The notes: a model not told the origin generated them from the letters alone. 64,000 nucleotides of DNA from Treponema sp. (GCA_024400915.1 JAKSLX010000016.1:9262-73261), one strand, 5' to 3'. Counted from the stretch's first letter, positions 8,929 through 16,896 are shown. Numbers and translations: made by a program.

Positions 8929-10539
8929 TTATTCGTATCTGTATGCGTTAGAAATTGTTACATCACCCGATGTTTTTGTGAGTGAATCTCCATTGCTGTT
9001 AAGAGCAAATACGAACTTATCTGCATCTGTTCCTGTAAGATTAAGAACGAAGTTCTTTGATGTTCCGGCAGCGATTGTTGTATTTGCTCCCCAAGTTACA
9101 TCACCGCAATCAACACCGTCGATTGTGGCACTTGTTACACGGCCACCAGATCCTTCTGCACCATCTTTTTTAATAAGAACCTGAACCCAGCATTCTTCAT
9201 TTGCATTGTTTGTAACTGTAAATGTAACTTTCTTTGTTGCACCAAATGTAATGTCTGTACCACAGCAGTCATTTAAGGCCTGAGCTGCTTGTGATTTCAT
9301 TGTAAAGCCAGTTGCACTTTTATCTGATACATCATACTTGCCCCATCCGTCCATTGAAGAAAGACCTAATGCAATTGGATCTTCTCCATTTGGATTTCCT
9401 TCTGGTTCAGTAGCATTTGCAAACAAATTGGCAACTGCTTTTCCCCAGTCTACACATGGAGTAGAATAGTTAGCTTCAGCAGAATCATCTACGAAAATTG
9501 TGTTGATCAAATTTTTGTTAGCAATAGGACTGCACTTTGCGCTTACAACTTCAACCTTAACCTGGTCTCCTTCTTCAAGCTTTACATTCGGGAGAGCGTC
9601 TATTTTAAGTTCGTATCCCTTTGAGTACTGGTTTCCATTTATAGTAGCTGAAGGCACTGCATAGTTATATTCAACGGCTTCAGAAGCTGCTGTTGCTGTG
9701 TTCTTGAGAACTGTCAATTTGATTGAAAGGTCTGTCAATGTTGTCTTGTTAGGAGTTGCGTATAAATGCTTTTTGTTATTTGGGTCTGTTTCGTCGTATG
9801 AGTAACCTTCTGCTGTATCATCCTGTACATCATACTTGAGAACGAGCTTTGCAGCACCTGCAGCTGTTGCCGAAGTTGTAATCTGGAAATTTGCATCTTC
9901 GAGTACAGGTTTCTGTGGTTCAGTTACAGGATCTTCAGATGTAATTGTAAGCTTGTTTGCAGCATTGTATGCAGGGTCACCCATCAACTTAACGAAGATA
10001 GTGATTTCGCTAGCATTTTTTGTAACTGGTTTTTTATCCAAGTTGAATTCCCACTTGAGGTCTACCTTTCCGTTGGCATCTTCTACAAAATCAACTTCCT
10101 GCTTGCTGAGCATTGTCCAGTAGTTTGCAGCAGCACTTGTATCAACAATCTGGAGTGTAAGCTTAGGATTTGTGCTTTCTTCTGCATTTACATAATCAAA
10201 ATTTTTTGTAACGCTTCCGGTAAGTGTAAAGGTACACTTAAGTCCAGCAGATAATTTTGATGGATCAAGTTGACCTGTGAGCTTTACGAACACACCGTCA
10301 TAGAATGATTCTCCGGAACCTTCGCTGCTTGTTGCATCATTCCATTTGTAACCTGTCTTCAAGTCAAGTGTTGGAAGGGCCATAGTGATTGGATCATTGT
10401 TTCCACCACTGTTATTATTACTATTATTATCATCATCACTGCCTGTTGAGCTTGAGCATCCAGTGAATGTGAGTGATGCAGCCATGAGCAATGTCATTGA
10501 TGCGAGCATTGCTTTTTTGAAAACCTTGTTTAGTTTCAT
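8929..10539 (-). CDS. Surface lipoprotein with C-terminal beta-sandwich (CBM-like) domain
   Basis: 536 residues. The start at 10539 is chosen because GGAGG lies 5 nt upstream; an in-frame ATG four codons earlier has no such site. The signal peptide ends in a TFTGC lipobox, followed by a Ser/Asp/Asn/Gly-rich flexible linker. The body (~50-380) looks like two or three beta-rich domains with AKLVLKYDV and YELKIDAL. The last ~150 residues resemble a carbohydrate-binding beta-sandwich, with DGWGKYD near the start, a CCG pair, and VTFTVTNNAN then WVQVLIKKDG. That reading is inference from pattern only. It is divergent from the GH5 gene across a 320-bp gap, so a joint role in binding plant polysaccharide at the cell surface is plausible. 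Confidence 0.8.
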   Translation of the reverse strand: MKLNKVFKKAMLASMTLLMAASLTFTGCSSSTGSDDDNNSNNNSGGNNDPITMALPTLDLKTGYKWNDATSSEGSGESFYDGVFVKLTGQLDPSKLSAGLKCTFTLTGSVTKNFDYVNAEESTNPKLTLQIVDTSAAANYWTMLSKQEVDFVEDANGKVDLKWEFNLDKKPVTKNASEITIFVKLMGDPAYNAANKLTITSEDPVTEPQKPVLEDANFQITTSATAAGAAKLVLKYDVQDDTAEGYSYDETDPNNKKHLYATPNKTTLTDLSIKLTVLKNTATAASEAVEYNYAVPSATINGNQYSKGYELKIDALPNVKLEEGDQVKVEVVSAKCSPIANKNLINTIFVDDSAEANYSTPCVDWGKAVANLFANATEPEGNPNGEDPIALGLSSMDGWGKYDVSDKSATGFTMKSQAAQALNDCCGTDITFGATKKVTFTVTNNANEECWVQVLIKKDGAEGSGGRVTSATIDGVDCGDVTWGANTTIAAGTSKNFVLNLTGTDADKFVFALNSNGDSLTKTSGDVTISNAYRYE

Positions 10540-10732
10540 AATATCCTCCACGAAACGTTTTGTTTTTATCTTTGTCTAAAGGTTAAGGGGAATGAATAAA
10601 ACGAACTATTATTTTAATTTTTTAAATACAAAAAATTTGTGAAAACGAAAAAATAAATTTTCTGATATAAAAAATAATTTTGAATAGTGTTAGAAATTTG
10701 ATTTTATGTGTTGCCGTAGGAATTCATTATGC

Positions 10733-10749
10733 TGAGGGGACAGACCTCT
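10733..10749 (+). repeat. GGGGACAGACCCC-family repeat
   Basis: TGAGGGGACAGACCTCT matches the 17-mer found twice at 12.2 kb in 15/17 positions. GAGG/CCTC arms are kept, so it can still fold as a small hairpin. Confidence 0.65.
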
Positions 10750-10846
10750 TAGGTTCATCGGTGTCTGCTAGGGCTGATGGTTCAGCAAAAAAATCTTTTA
10801 TATATGAAAAAAAACTTATAGTGGTGATTATTCTTCGAATTTAGAC

Positions 10847-10852
10847 TATAAT
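10847..10852 (+). promoter_or_regulatory. -10 box 7 nt before the GH5 start
   Basis: Perfect TATAAT, then GACTACT, then ATG at 10860. No Shine-Dalgarno precedes the ATG, so transcription would start at or next to the start codon. The -35 at 17-bp spacing (GTGATT) is poor. Confidence 0.5.
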
Positions 10853-10859
10853 GACTACT

Positions 10860-12104
10860 ATGAGAAAATATTCATTTAAAACTTTTGCAGGCGTGCTCTT
10901 TTGGGCAGCACTTTTGTCTTTTGCATGTGATGCTTCAGCCAAACCTAAGGCAAAGTCTGAATATGGCGTACCTTTCCTCAAGGGGACTGGAATCGTCAAG
11001 ATGGACAGTTTTGCTGCTGAACAGGTTGTGGCCATGAAGACGGGTTGGAATCTCGGTAATACTTTTGATGCTACAAGCAACATCGACCGCTTTAGCAATC
11101 AGAATGCAGGCGTAAATTCCGTTACAAGCTGGGGGATGCCTGAGCCAAAGAAAGAACTTTTTGATGCCGTAGCTAAGGCTGGTTTTAAGTGCGTTCGTAT
11201 TCCTGTAAGCTGGTCTAACCATCTTTGCGACAAGGAATATACCATTGATCCTGTATGGATGGCAAAAGTAAAGGAATTTGTTGACTATGCAATTGAAGAT
11301 GGACTTGTTGCCATCATCAATATTCATCATGACAATTCCTTCACTGAATCTGGATTCAAGTATGGACGCGGTTTTTATCCGACTGACAAGTGTTATGCTG
11401 AATCTGAAAAATTCGTTGTGCGCGTTTGGGAACAGATTTCTGCAGAGTTCAAGGACTATTCGGAAAAGGATCTTGTTTTTGAAACCCTCAATGAACCTCG
11501 CTTGAGATATTATCCTCATGAATGGAACTATACCGACAGCTGTGAAAAGTGCAGGGAAGCAATGAACTGCATCAATAACCTTAACCAGAAAGCTGTCGAT
11601 ACAATCAGGGCTGGAGGTGCTGCAAACGAAAAGAGACTTATTATGGTTCCTTCAATTGCCGCTGCACCTTGGGCTGCACTCGCAAAGGAATTCAGGCTTC
11701 CTGATGATCCTGCAAAGCGACTTGCAGTTTCTACACATGCCTATGCACCTTACAGCTTTGCCATGCAGAAGAACAAGGCCGGAGGTAGTGCAAAGTTTAC
11801 TGCTGCTCATAAGTCGGAACTTGACCAGATGTTCAAGGCTTTGAACGACAAGTTTGTTTCAAAGGGCGTTCCTGTTGTCATGGGTGAATACGGCGCTACA
11901 AATAAAGACAATATTGCTGACCGTGAAGAATGGACAAGATATTATGTTGGCGGTGCAAAAAAGTACAACATTTGCTGTGTTCTTTGGGACAATAATTCAC
12001 CAAAGAATCCTGATGAATCGGAACGCTTTGGATTCCTGAACCGCAACAGCTGCGAGTGGTACTTTCCGACATTGATTGAAGAAACTATGAAGGTGTTTGA
12101 ATAG
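10860..12104 (+). CDS. Glycoside hydrolase family 5 (cellulase/endoglucanase-like)
   Basis: 414 residues from ATG 10860; an ATG three codons earlier overlaps the -10 box and is less likely. GH5 enzymes cut beta-1,4-glucans or mannans with retention. The signal peptide ends near SFAC, a possible relaxed spirochaete lipobox, so the enzyme is either secreted or lipid-anchored. The TIM-barrel landmarks are intact: GWNLGNTFD at ~62-70, VRIPVSW at ~112-118, HH at ~156-157, the acid/base Glu212 in LNEPR, HAYAPY at ~293, and the nucleophile Glu343 in MGEYG. GWNLGNT and the subfamily pattern resemble GH5_2/GH5_4 endoglucanases; the exact substrate cannot be set from sequence. There is no attached CBM; the neighbouring lipoprotein could supply binding. 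Confidence 0.93.
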   Translation: MRKYSFKTFAGVLFWAALLSFACDASAKPKAKSEYGVPFLKGTGIVKMDSFAAEQVVAMKTGWNLGNTFDATSNIDRFSNQNAGVNSVTSWGMPEPKKELFDAVAKAGFKCVRIPVSWSNHLCDKEYTIDPVWMAKVKEFVDYAIEDGLVAIINIHHDNSFTESGFKYGRGFYPTDKCYAESEKFVVRVWEQISAEFKDYSEKDLVFETLNEPRLRYYPHEWNYTDSCEKCREAMNCINNLNQKAVDTIRAGGAANEKRLIMVPSIAAAPWAALAKEFRLPDDPAKRLAVSTHAYAPYSFAMQKNKAGGSAKFTAAHKSELDQMFKALNDKFVSKGVPVVMGEYGATNKDNIADREEWTRYYVGGAKKYNICCVLWDNNSPKNPDESERFGFLNRNSCEWYFPTLIEETMKVFE

Positions 12105-12131
12105 TTTGACGAAATTTGATTAAAAATTATG

Positions 12132-12161
12132 AGCCCTAGGTGATTTGCCTGGGGCTTTTTT
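12132..12161 (+). terminator. Rho-independent terminator after the GH5 gene
   Basis: AGCCCTAGG (12132-12140) pairs with CCTGGGGCT (12148-12156) around a 7-nt loop, with one G-T pair, followed by T6. Confidence 0.9.
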
Positions 12162-12185
12162 GTTATGCATGTATTTTTATTGAAC

Positions 12186-12294
12186 AGAGGGGACAGACCC
12201 CTGACGAAAGCTTTGCTTTCATAGAGGTTTGTGCCTTCCGTAACTTTCGTCACACGAATTGCGGGGCAATTCGTGATAGAGGGGACAGACCCCT
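12186..12294 (+). repeat. Two-hairpin element E1 between two 17-bp direct repeats
   Basis: AGAGGGGACAGACCCCT occurs identically at 12186-12202 and 12278-12294. Exactly between them lies a paired-hairpin unit. GACGAAAG (12203-12210) pairs with CTTTCGTC (12244-12251) across a 33-nt loop. One nt later, CACGAATTGC (12253-12262) pairs with GCAATTCGTG (12266-12275) with loop GGG. The element ends one base before the thiC stop codon. The second stem is identical to that of the 27.8-kb element. Confidence 0.85.
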
Positions 12295-12295
12295 A

Positions 12296-13600
12296 TTAAA
12301 GAATGTCTACATGCTCCCCTGCAAGGGCCTTATTCATGCTTCTTACGGCACAGAACTTTCCGCACATCGAGCAGGTGTCATCGTGTTCCGGGGCACGGCT
12401 GTCGCGGATAGCCTTTGCCGTTTCAGGATCCAGAGCACATTCCCACTGGGCATCCCAGTCAAGCCTGCGCCTTGCATCGGCCATCTTGTTGTCTATATCC
12501 ATTGCTCCACGTACGCCCTTTGCAATGTCGGCTGCGTGTGCTGCAATCTTGCTTGCAATGATTCCCTGCTTTACGTCGTCAACATTTGGAAGGGCAAGGT
12601 GCTCAGCTGGTGTTACATAGCAAAGGAATGCGGCTCCGTTCTGGGCTGCGATTGCTCCGCCGATGGCAGATGTGATGTGGTCGTAGCCTGGTGCGATGTC
12701 TGTTACCAAAGGTCCAAGAACATAGAAAGGGGCACCCATGCAGATTGTCTGCTGAATTTTCATGTTTGCTGCAATCTGGTCCATTGGCATGTGGCCAGGT
12801 CCTTCAACCATTACCTGAACATCCTTTGCCCATGCGCGCTTTGTAAGTTCTCCAAGGCGAACAAGCTCCTCTATCTGGCATACGTCTGAAGCATCTGCAA
12901 GACATCCTGGGCGACAGGCATCACCCAAAGAAATTGTTACATCGTGTTCACGGCAGATTTCAAGAATCTCATCGTAGTATTCGTAGAACGGGTTTTCATT
13001 TCCTGTCATGGTCATCCATGCGAAAACAAGGGAACCGCCGCGGCTTACGATGTTCATCTTGCGCTTGTGTTTCTTTATCTGGTCGATGGTGTGGCGTGTG
13101 ATTCCGCAGTGAAGGGTAACGAAGTCAACGCCGTCTTCTGCGTGAAGACGAACAACGTCAATGAAATCCTTTGCCGTCAATGTTGCAAGGTCACGCTTGT
13201 AGTGGATTACGCTGTCGTATACTGGAACTGTTCCGATCATTGCCTTGCATTCAGAAGTAAGTTTTCTGCGGAAAGGAATGGTGTCTCCGTGGCTTGAAAG
13301 ATCCATGATGGCTTCAGCACCCATCTCTACGGCTGCGTTTACCTTTGCCATTTCAACATCGTAGTCCTTGCAGTCGCGGCTGATTCCAAGGTTCACGTTG
13401 ATTTTTGTTCTGAGCATAGAACCAACTCCTTCTGGATCAAGACACTTGTGGTGCTTGTTTGCACAGATTGCAACTTTTCCTGTAGCAACCAAAGGCATGA
13501 GTTCTTCTACGCTCATCTTTTCCTTTGCTGCAACGATTTTCATCTGCTCTGTAACAATGCCGCGTTTTGCAGCGTCCATCTGTGTTGTGTACTGTTCCAT
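12296..13600 (-). CDS. thiC: Phosphomethylpyrimidine synthase ThiC
   Basis: 434 residues, radical-SAM enzyme converting AIR to HMP-phosphate, the pyrimidine half of thiamin. The short form lacks the N-terminal extension of the E. coli enzyme. Family blocks are all present: DLSSHGDT, VPVYDS, TLHCGITR, SRGGS, SLGDACRPGC, VEGPGHMP, GPLVTDIAPGYDH, and a C-terminal cluster motif with Cys410, Cys413 and Cys417. That cysteine spacing is CX2CX3C, whereas CX2CX4C is described for E. coli and Caulobacter ThiC. It is the last gene of the riboswitch-led thiamin operon, 14 nt after thiD. Confidence 0.97.
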   Translation of the reverse strand: MEQYTTQMDAAKRGIVTEQMKIVAAKEKMSVEELMPLVATGKVAICANKHHKCLDPEGVGSMLRTKINVNLGISRDCKDYDVEMAKVNAAVEMGAEAIMDLSSHGDTIPFRRKLTSECKAMIGTVPVYDSVIHYKRDLATLTAKDFIDVVRLHAEDGVDFVTLHCGITRHTIDQIKKHKRKMNIVSRGGSLVFAWMTMTGNENPFYEYYDEILEICREHDVTISLGDACRPGCLADASDVCQIEELVRLGELTKRAWAKDVQVMVEGPGHMPMDQIAANMKIQQTICMGAPFYVLGPLVTDIAPGYDHITSAIGGAIAAQNGAAFLCYVTPAEHLALPNVDDVKQGIIASKIAAHAADIAKGVRGAMDIDNKMADARRRLDWDAQWECALDPETAKAIRDSRAPEHDDTCSMCGKFCAVRSMNKALAGEHVDIL

Positions 13601-13614
13601 TCTATTCTCCTGGT

Positions 13615-14409
13615 TTATTTTGCTTTGTTTGAAAATATATAATTGTGCATCATTGGTCCTGAGCCATGTCCAAGATCAAGACCTGCCTTAAGGCATTCTG
13701 TAATGTAGTTTTTTGCAAGCTGAACTGCACATTCGAGTGGATTTTCTTTTGCAAGGTAAGTTGCAATGGCGCTTGATAAAGTGCATCCAGTCCCGTGGGT
13801 ATTTTCATTCTCGATTCTTTCCGATGTGAACCAAAGGAATTCGTTGCTCCCGTAAAGGACATCGTTTGCATCGTTTATGCTGTGTCCGCCTTTTACAAGA
13901 ACATTGATTCCGTAGCGGGTGGAAATTTCTTTTGCGGCAAGAACCATTTCATCTTCCGAAGTGATTTTGTTTCCGCACAGGATTTCTGCTTCTGGAATGT
14001 TTGGCGTGATTAAAGTTGCAATAGGAAAAAGTTCAGCAGTCAAAGTTTCAACTGCCTTGTCGGCTATCAATTTGCTTCCACTTGTTGCAACCATGACAGG
14101 ATCGATGACAATGTTTTTTGCCCTGTAAAATTTCAGCTTTTCTGCAATTACCTTTATGAGTTCAGGATTGGAAACCATGCCGATTTTTACTGCATCAGGA
14201 ACAATGTCTGTGAAAACTGCATCAATCTGGTCTGCAAGAAATTCAGGTGTACTTTCTTGAATGGATTTAACTCCCAAAGTGTTCTGTGCAGTCATGGCAG
14301 TGATGGCACTCATGGCGTATGCTCCGTTGCACGTGATGGTCTTTATGTCTGCCTGAATTCCAGCACCGCCAATGGAATCACTTCCTGCGATGGTTAGAAC
14401 TGTTTCCAT
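13615..14409 (-). CDS. thiD: Hydroxymethylpyrimidine/phosphomethylpyrimidine kinase ThiD
   Basis: 264 residues, ribokinase-like fold. Phosphorylates HMP and HMP-P to HMP-PP for coupling by ThiE. The N-terminal GSDSIGGAGIQADIKT and MTAQNTLG blocks, NIVIDPVMVATSG in the middle and the C-terminal THGTGCTLSSAIA anion hole with catalytic base are intact. The start codon overlaps the end of the HAD gene by 16 bp, so translation is probably coupled. It sits in the thiM-thiE-thiD-thiC operon. Confidence 0.96.
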   Translation of the reverse strand: METVLTIAGSDSIGGAGIQADIKTITCNGAYAMSAITAMTAQNTLGVKSIQESTPEFLADQIDAVFTDIVPDAVKIGMVSNPELIKVIAEKLKFYRAKNIVIDPVMVATSGSKLIADKAVETLTAELFPIATLITPNIPEAEILCGNKITSEDEMVLAAKEISTRYGINVLVKGGHSINDANDVLYGSNEFLWFTSERIENENTHGTGCTLSSAIATYLAKENPLECAVQLAKNYITECLKAGLDLGHGSGPMMHNYIFSNKAK

Positions 14410-15008
14410 TTTTCATCCTCCAGTGTGTAGTCTGAAAGTTTTTTTATATCCTCATAATTCAACTGAATGTCTTTTATGAGGACGGTTTTCATTCCAATTT
14501 CTTTTGCTGTCTTTATTGCATGTATTCCGTCTTCGAATACAAGGACTTCCTCCGCTGTTGCATTTAGAAATGAAAGGCACTGGTTGAAAAGTTCGGGACT
14601 GTTTTTGTCGCCTGTGAAAATTGAGTTGAAATATTTTTCAATGCCAAGTCGGGCAAAGGCGGCTTCAATCAATTCCTTTATTCCGCTAGAAGCAACAATC
14701 ATGGGAATGTTTTTTGAGCTTAGAAATTCAATTGCATCTAGAATCCCATCTTTCAGAGGTGCCGAAAACCTGTAGAAATCCTCCGCCATTTTTTGAATTT
14801 CATATTCAATGGTTTCAGCTGATAGTTCAAGGCTATATTCTTCCTTCATGTAGCCTGCAGCCTGAGGAACAGTAAAGGAAAGCATCCTGATGTTGATTTC
14901 GTTTGATGCAATGACACCTTTTGTTTTGAGGTAGTCCTGGGCAAGGGTAGCCCACATGGGCATGGTATCAAGGATTGTTCCATCAACATCAAAGATAGCG
15001 GCTTTCAT
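14394..15008 (-). CDS. HAD-family phosphatase in the thiamin operon
   Basis: 204 residues from ATG 15008, whose A is also the last base of the thiE stop (TGATG overlap). A further in-frame ATG upstream would run deep into thiE. Motif I is DVDGTILDT (residues ~6-14), motif II VASS, motif III a Lys before the FEDGIHAIKTA motif IV. It has a C1 four-helix cap as in beta-phosphoglucomutase-like phosphatases. Its place between thiE and thiD suggests it acts on a thiamin intermediate, such as thiamin phosphate or HMP-P. That is inference from context; sugar-phosphate activity cannot be excluded. Confidence 0.9.
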   Translation of the reverse strand: MKAAIFDVDGTILDTMPMWATLAQDYLKTKGVIASNEINIRMLSFTVPQAAGYMKEEYSLELSAETIEYEIQKMAEDFYRFSAPLKDGILDAIEFLSSKNIPMIVASSGIKELIEAAFARLGIEKYFNSIFTGDKNSPELFNQCLSFLNATAEEVLVFEDGIHAIKTAKEIGMKTVLIKDIQLNYEDIKKLSDYTLEDEKWKQF

Positions 15009-15640
15009 CAGTCTATGATTTCCTTTGTTTCTGCAAGAAGATCTTTGCATGCACCTTTAATATCCTTTTGCGCAAAGATGGCGCTGATTACGCTGATTCC
15101 TGCAAATCCAAGTCCTTTAAGCTCCTTGATGTTTTCTTTTTTTACGCCACCAATGGCAACGACAGGAATTTTTACTGCTTCACAGATTTCCTTGCAAAGT
15201 TGGTGCGAGAGAACCCAGCAGTCATCCTTTGAGCCTGTTGGAAAAACTGCGCCAACACCCAAATAGTCTGCTCCCATTTTTTCTGCAAGTATTGCTTCTT
15301 CCACAGTCTGTGTTGAAACGCCGAGAATTTTATCAGGTCCAATAAGGGCACGAACGTCCTGGGCTGCCATATCGTTCTGTCCAACGTGAACTCCGTCTGC
15401 ATCAACTTTTTTTGCAAGTTCTACATTGTCGTTGATGATGAAAGGAACATTGTATTTTTTACAGAGGGCCTTGAGTTCCACAGCCTCCCTGTAAAAATTT
15501 TCTTCATCCAGATCCTTTTCGCGAAGCTGGAGCATGGTTGTGCCACCCTTGAGTGCAAGTTCAACATCGTCGGCAAGATTGCGGCCGTTAAGCCAGTATC
15601 TGTCTGTGATTCCGTATAAAAGCAAATCTTCTTTTTTCAT
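15008..15640 (-). CDS. thiE: Thiamin-phosphate synthase ThiE
   Basis: 210 residues from ATG 15640. The in-frame ATG at 15673 overlaps the previous gene and is less likely. It joins HMP-PP with thiazole phosphate to give thiamin phosphate. Blocks seen: YGITDR, GGTTMLQLREKD (pyrophosphate-binding), FIINDNVELA, ADGVHVGQND, the LGVSTQT segment, DYLGVGAVFPTGSKDD, and AIGGVKKEN then GISVISAI. Second last steps of the pathway thus lie in one operon, between the MTH1187 gene and the HAD phosphatase. Confidence 0.96.
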   Translation of the reverse strand: MKKEDLLLYGITDRYWLNGRNLADDVELALKGGTTMLQLREKDLDEENFYREAVELKALCKKYNVPFIINDNVELAKKVDADGVHVGQNDMAAQDVRALIGPDKILGVSTQTVEEAILAEKMGADYLGVGAVFPTGSKDDCWVLSHQLCKEICEAVKIPVVAIGGVKKENIKELKGLGFAGISVISAIFAQKDIKGACKDLLAETKEIID

Positions 15641-15653
15641 CTTTCGGTTATTC

Positions 15654-15953
15654 CTATTTATCAAGCTGTTCATTTAGGCGCTGGATTTTTCCGTCCATGG
15701 TGTTTGTGTAGCCTGGGCGAATGTCAGCTTTGAGGATTACTTCTGTGCGGATTCCTTTTTCGGCAAGAACCATGGTTGCATCCTTTACGCACTTCATTAC
15801 TTCATCCCATTCACCTTCGATTTCAGTGAACATGGAACAGGTCTTGTATTTGAGTCCAGATGCTGCAATCACTTTGCAAGCCTCTGCAACATAAGCTGAA
15901 AGTTCGTCTCCAACACCGAATGGTGCTATTGCTACTGCTATCAATGTATTCAT
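15654..15953 (-). CDS. MTH1187/YkoF-like thiamin-binding protein
   Basis: 99 residues, single ferredoxin-like domain of the MTH1187/UPF0045 family (begins IAVAIAPFGVGDELSAYVAE; contains YKTCSMFTEIEGEWDEV and KADIRPGY). Family members, including B. subtilis YkoF, bind thiamin or HMP, and many lie in TPP-controlled operons. Here it is the second gene after the riboswitch. The likely role is intracellular thiamin or HMP binding or delivery; no transporter partner of the YkoEDC type lies beside it. Confidence 0.9.
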   Translation of the reverse strand: MNTLIAVAIAPFGVGDELSAYVAEACKVIAASGLKYKTCSMFTEIEGEWDEVMKCVKDATMVLAEKGIRTEVILKADIRPGYTNTMDGKIQRLNEQLDK

Positions 15954-15969
15954 ATTTAGACTCCAGATG

Positions 15970-16794
15970 TTAGATTGTTTCGAGGTTTGTGTTTTTTATT
16001 CCCTCTGAAGAAATCTGATAGAGCTGATCAAGGAATAGTGGCTGGAAAGTTCCAGGACCCTTTGCTTTCTTTTCAGCTTTCATTGCGGCTTCGTTGTAAA
16101 GAACTGTTGCTGTAAGGGCTGCAATGAATGGACTTGCAACATTTCCGTAAACTGCGCATACACCGCCAAGGGAACAGCCTGCACCTGTAATCATTGGAAG
16201 AAATTCCGAACCGCCGTGACAGAGAACAGTTGTTGTTCCGTCTGTAACCAGGTCAACTTTTCCGCTGACAGTAACTGCGCCACCTGTAAATTTTGCAAGG
16301 GCAACAGCAGCATCCTTTGCGGAAAGAACTTCATCGGTGCTGTCTACACCGCGAACTCCACTTTCTTTTTTTTCTGTAAGTTCCCAAAGAGAGGCAAGTG
16401 CAATTACTTCGCTTGCGTTTGCACGGATGATCTTAGGCTTTGTTTCCTTGAACTGTTTAAGGATGCTTTCGCGCTGTTCACCGATGCCGATTCCAACAGG
16501 ATCAAGAACCCAGTTGTTCCCAGATTCAATGCATGCTTTTGCTGTGCGAGGCAATGTTTCAGGATAGCATGTAAACTGTGTACCCATGTTGATGTACATG
16601 GACTTGCTTACCTTTGCCATCATTTCGCCTTCATCGGCAAGGTAAACCATGGCGGCAGATCCACCGCAGGCAAGCTGTGCGTTTGCAACGAAATTGATTG
16701 TTACTGTGTTTGTGATTGACGGTGCAAGAGGATTGCTTTTGCGCACCGCCTCCAGAGCAGAATTTATTTCTGCAAGAAGAGATGTTTTTTTCAT
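15970..16794 (-). CDS. thiM: Hydroxyethylthiazole kinase ThiM
   Basis: 274 residues. Phosphorylates salvaged hydroxyethylthiazole. Blocks: NTVTINFVANAQLACGGS at ~29-46, NMGT near 70, LDPVGIGI near 98, RANASEVIALA near 128, VSGKVDLVTDG, and GAGCSLGGVCA, whose Cys stands at the catalytic position of the family. First gene after the TPP aptamer. The 3' conserved strand of the aptamer (TAGGGAG) lies 8 nt before the ATG and looks like its Shine-Dalgarno. Confidence 0.96.
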   Translation of the reverse strand: MKKTSLLAEINSALEAVRKSNPLAPSITNTVTINFVANAQLACGGSAAMVYLADEGEMMAKVSKSMYINMGTQFTCYPETLPRTAKACIESGNNWVLDPVGIGIGEQRESILKQFKETKPKIIRANASEVIALASLWELTEKKESGVRGVDSTDEVLSAKDAAVALAKFTGGAVTVSGKVDLVTDGTTTVLCHGGSEFLPMITGAGCSLGGVCAVYGNVASPFIAALTATVLYNEAAMKAEKKAKGPGTFQPLFLDQLYQISSEGIKNTNLETI

Positions 16795-16800
16795 AATGTT

Positions 16801-16884
16801 CTCCCTACGCCGGTATTATCCGGACAGGTTCAAAGGGTCAAGGTTGACAACCTACTCTCAGCCGGCTTTGCGCCAGCTCCCCCA
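16801..16884 (-). ncRNA. TPP riboswitch (THI box) upstream of thiM
   Basis: On the minus strand the element reads GGGGGAGC, then GGCTGAGAG (16856 region), then ACCCTTTGAACCTG, GGATAATACCGG and CGTAGGGA. These are the invariant parts of the TPP aptamer in the right order and spacing. Only 7 nt separate it from the thiM ATG and there is no terminator, so control is most likely at translation initiation by hiding GGGAG. Binding of TPP would lower expression of the whole downstream operon if translation is coupled. Confidence 0.97.
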
Positions 16885-16896
16885 TTTGTTGACGCT

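Larger units (their letters stand above)
10540..10859. other. Divergent gap between lipoprotein and GH5 genes
   Basis: 320 bp, very AT-rich at 10560-10700. It contains one copy of the GGGGACAGACC repeat (10733-10749) and the -10 box of the GH5 gene. Nothing else recognisable was seen. Confidence 0.6.

Noticed and set aside
10935..11519. 194-codon minus-strand ORF over the GH5 gene
   Set aside because: Antisense shadow; GH5 active-site blocks lie in the plus-strand frame.
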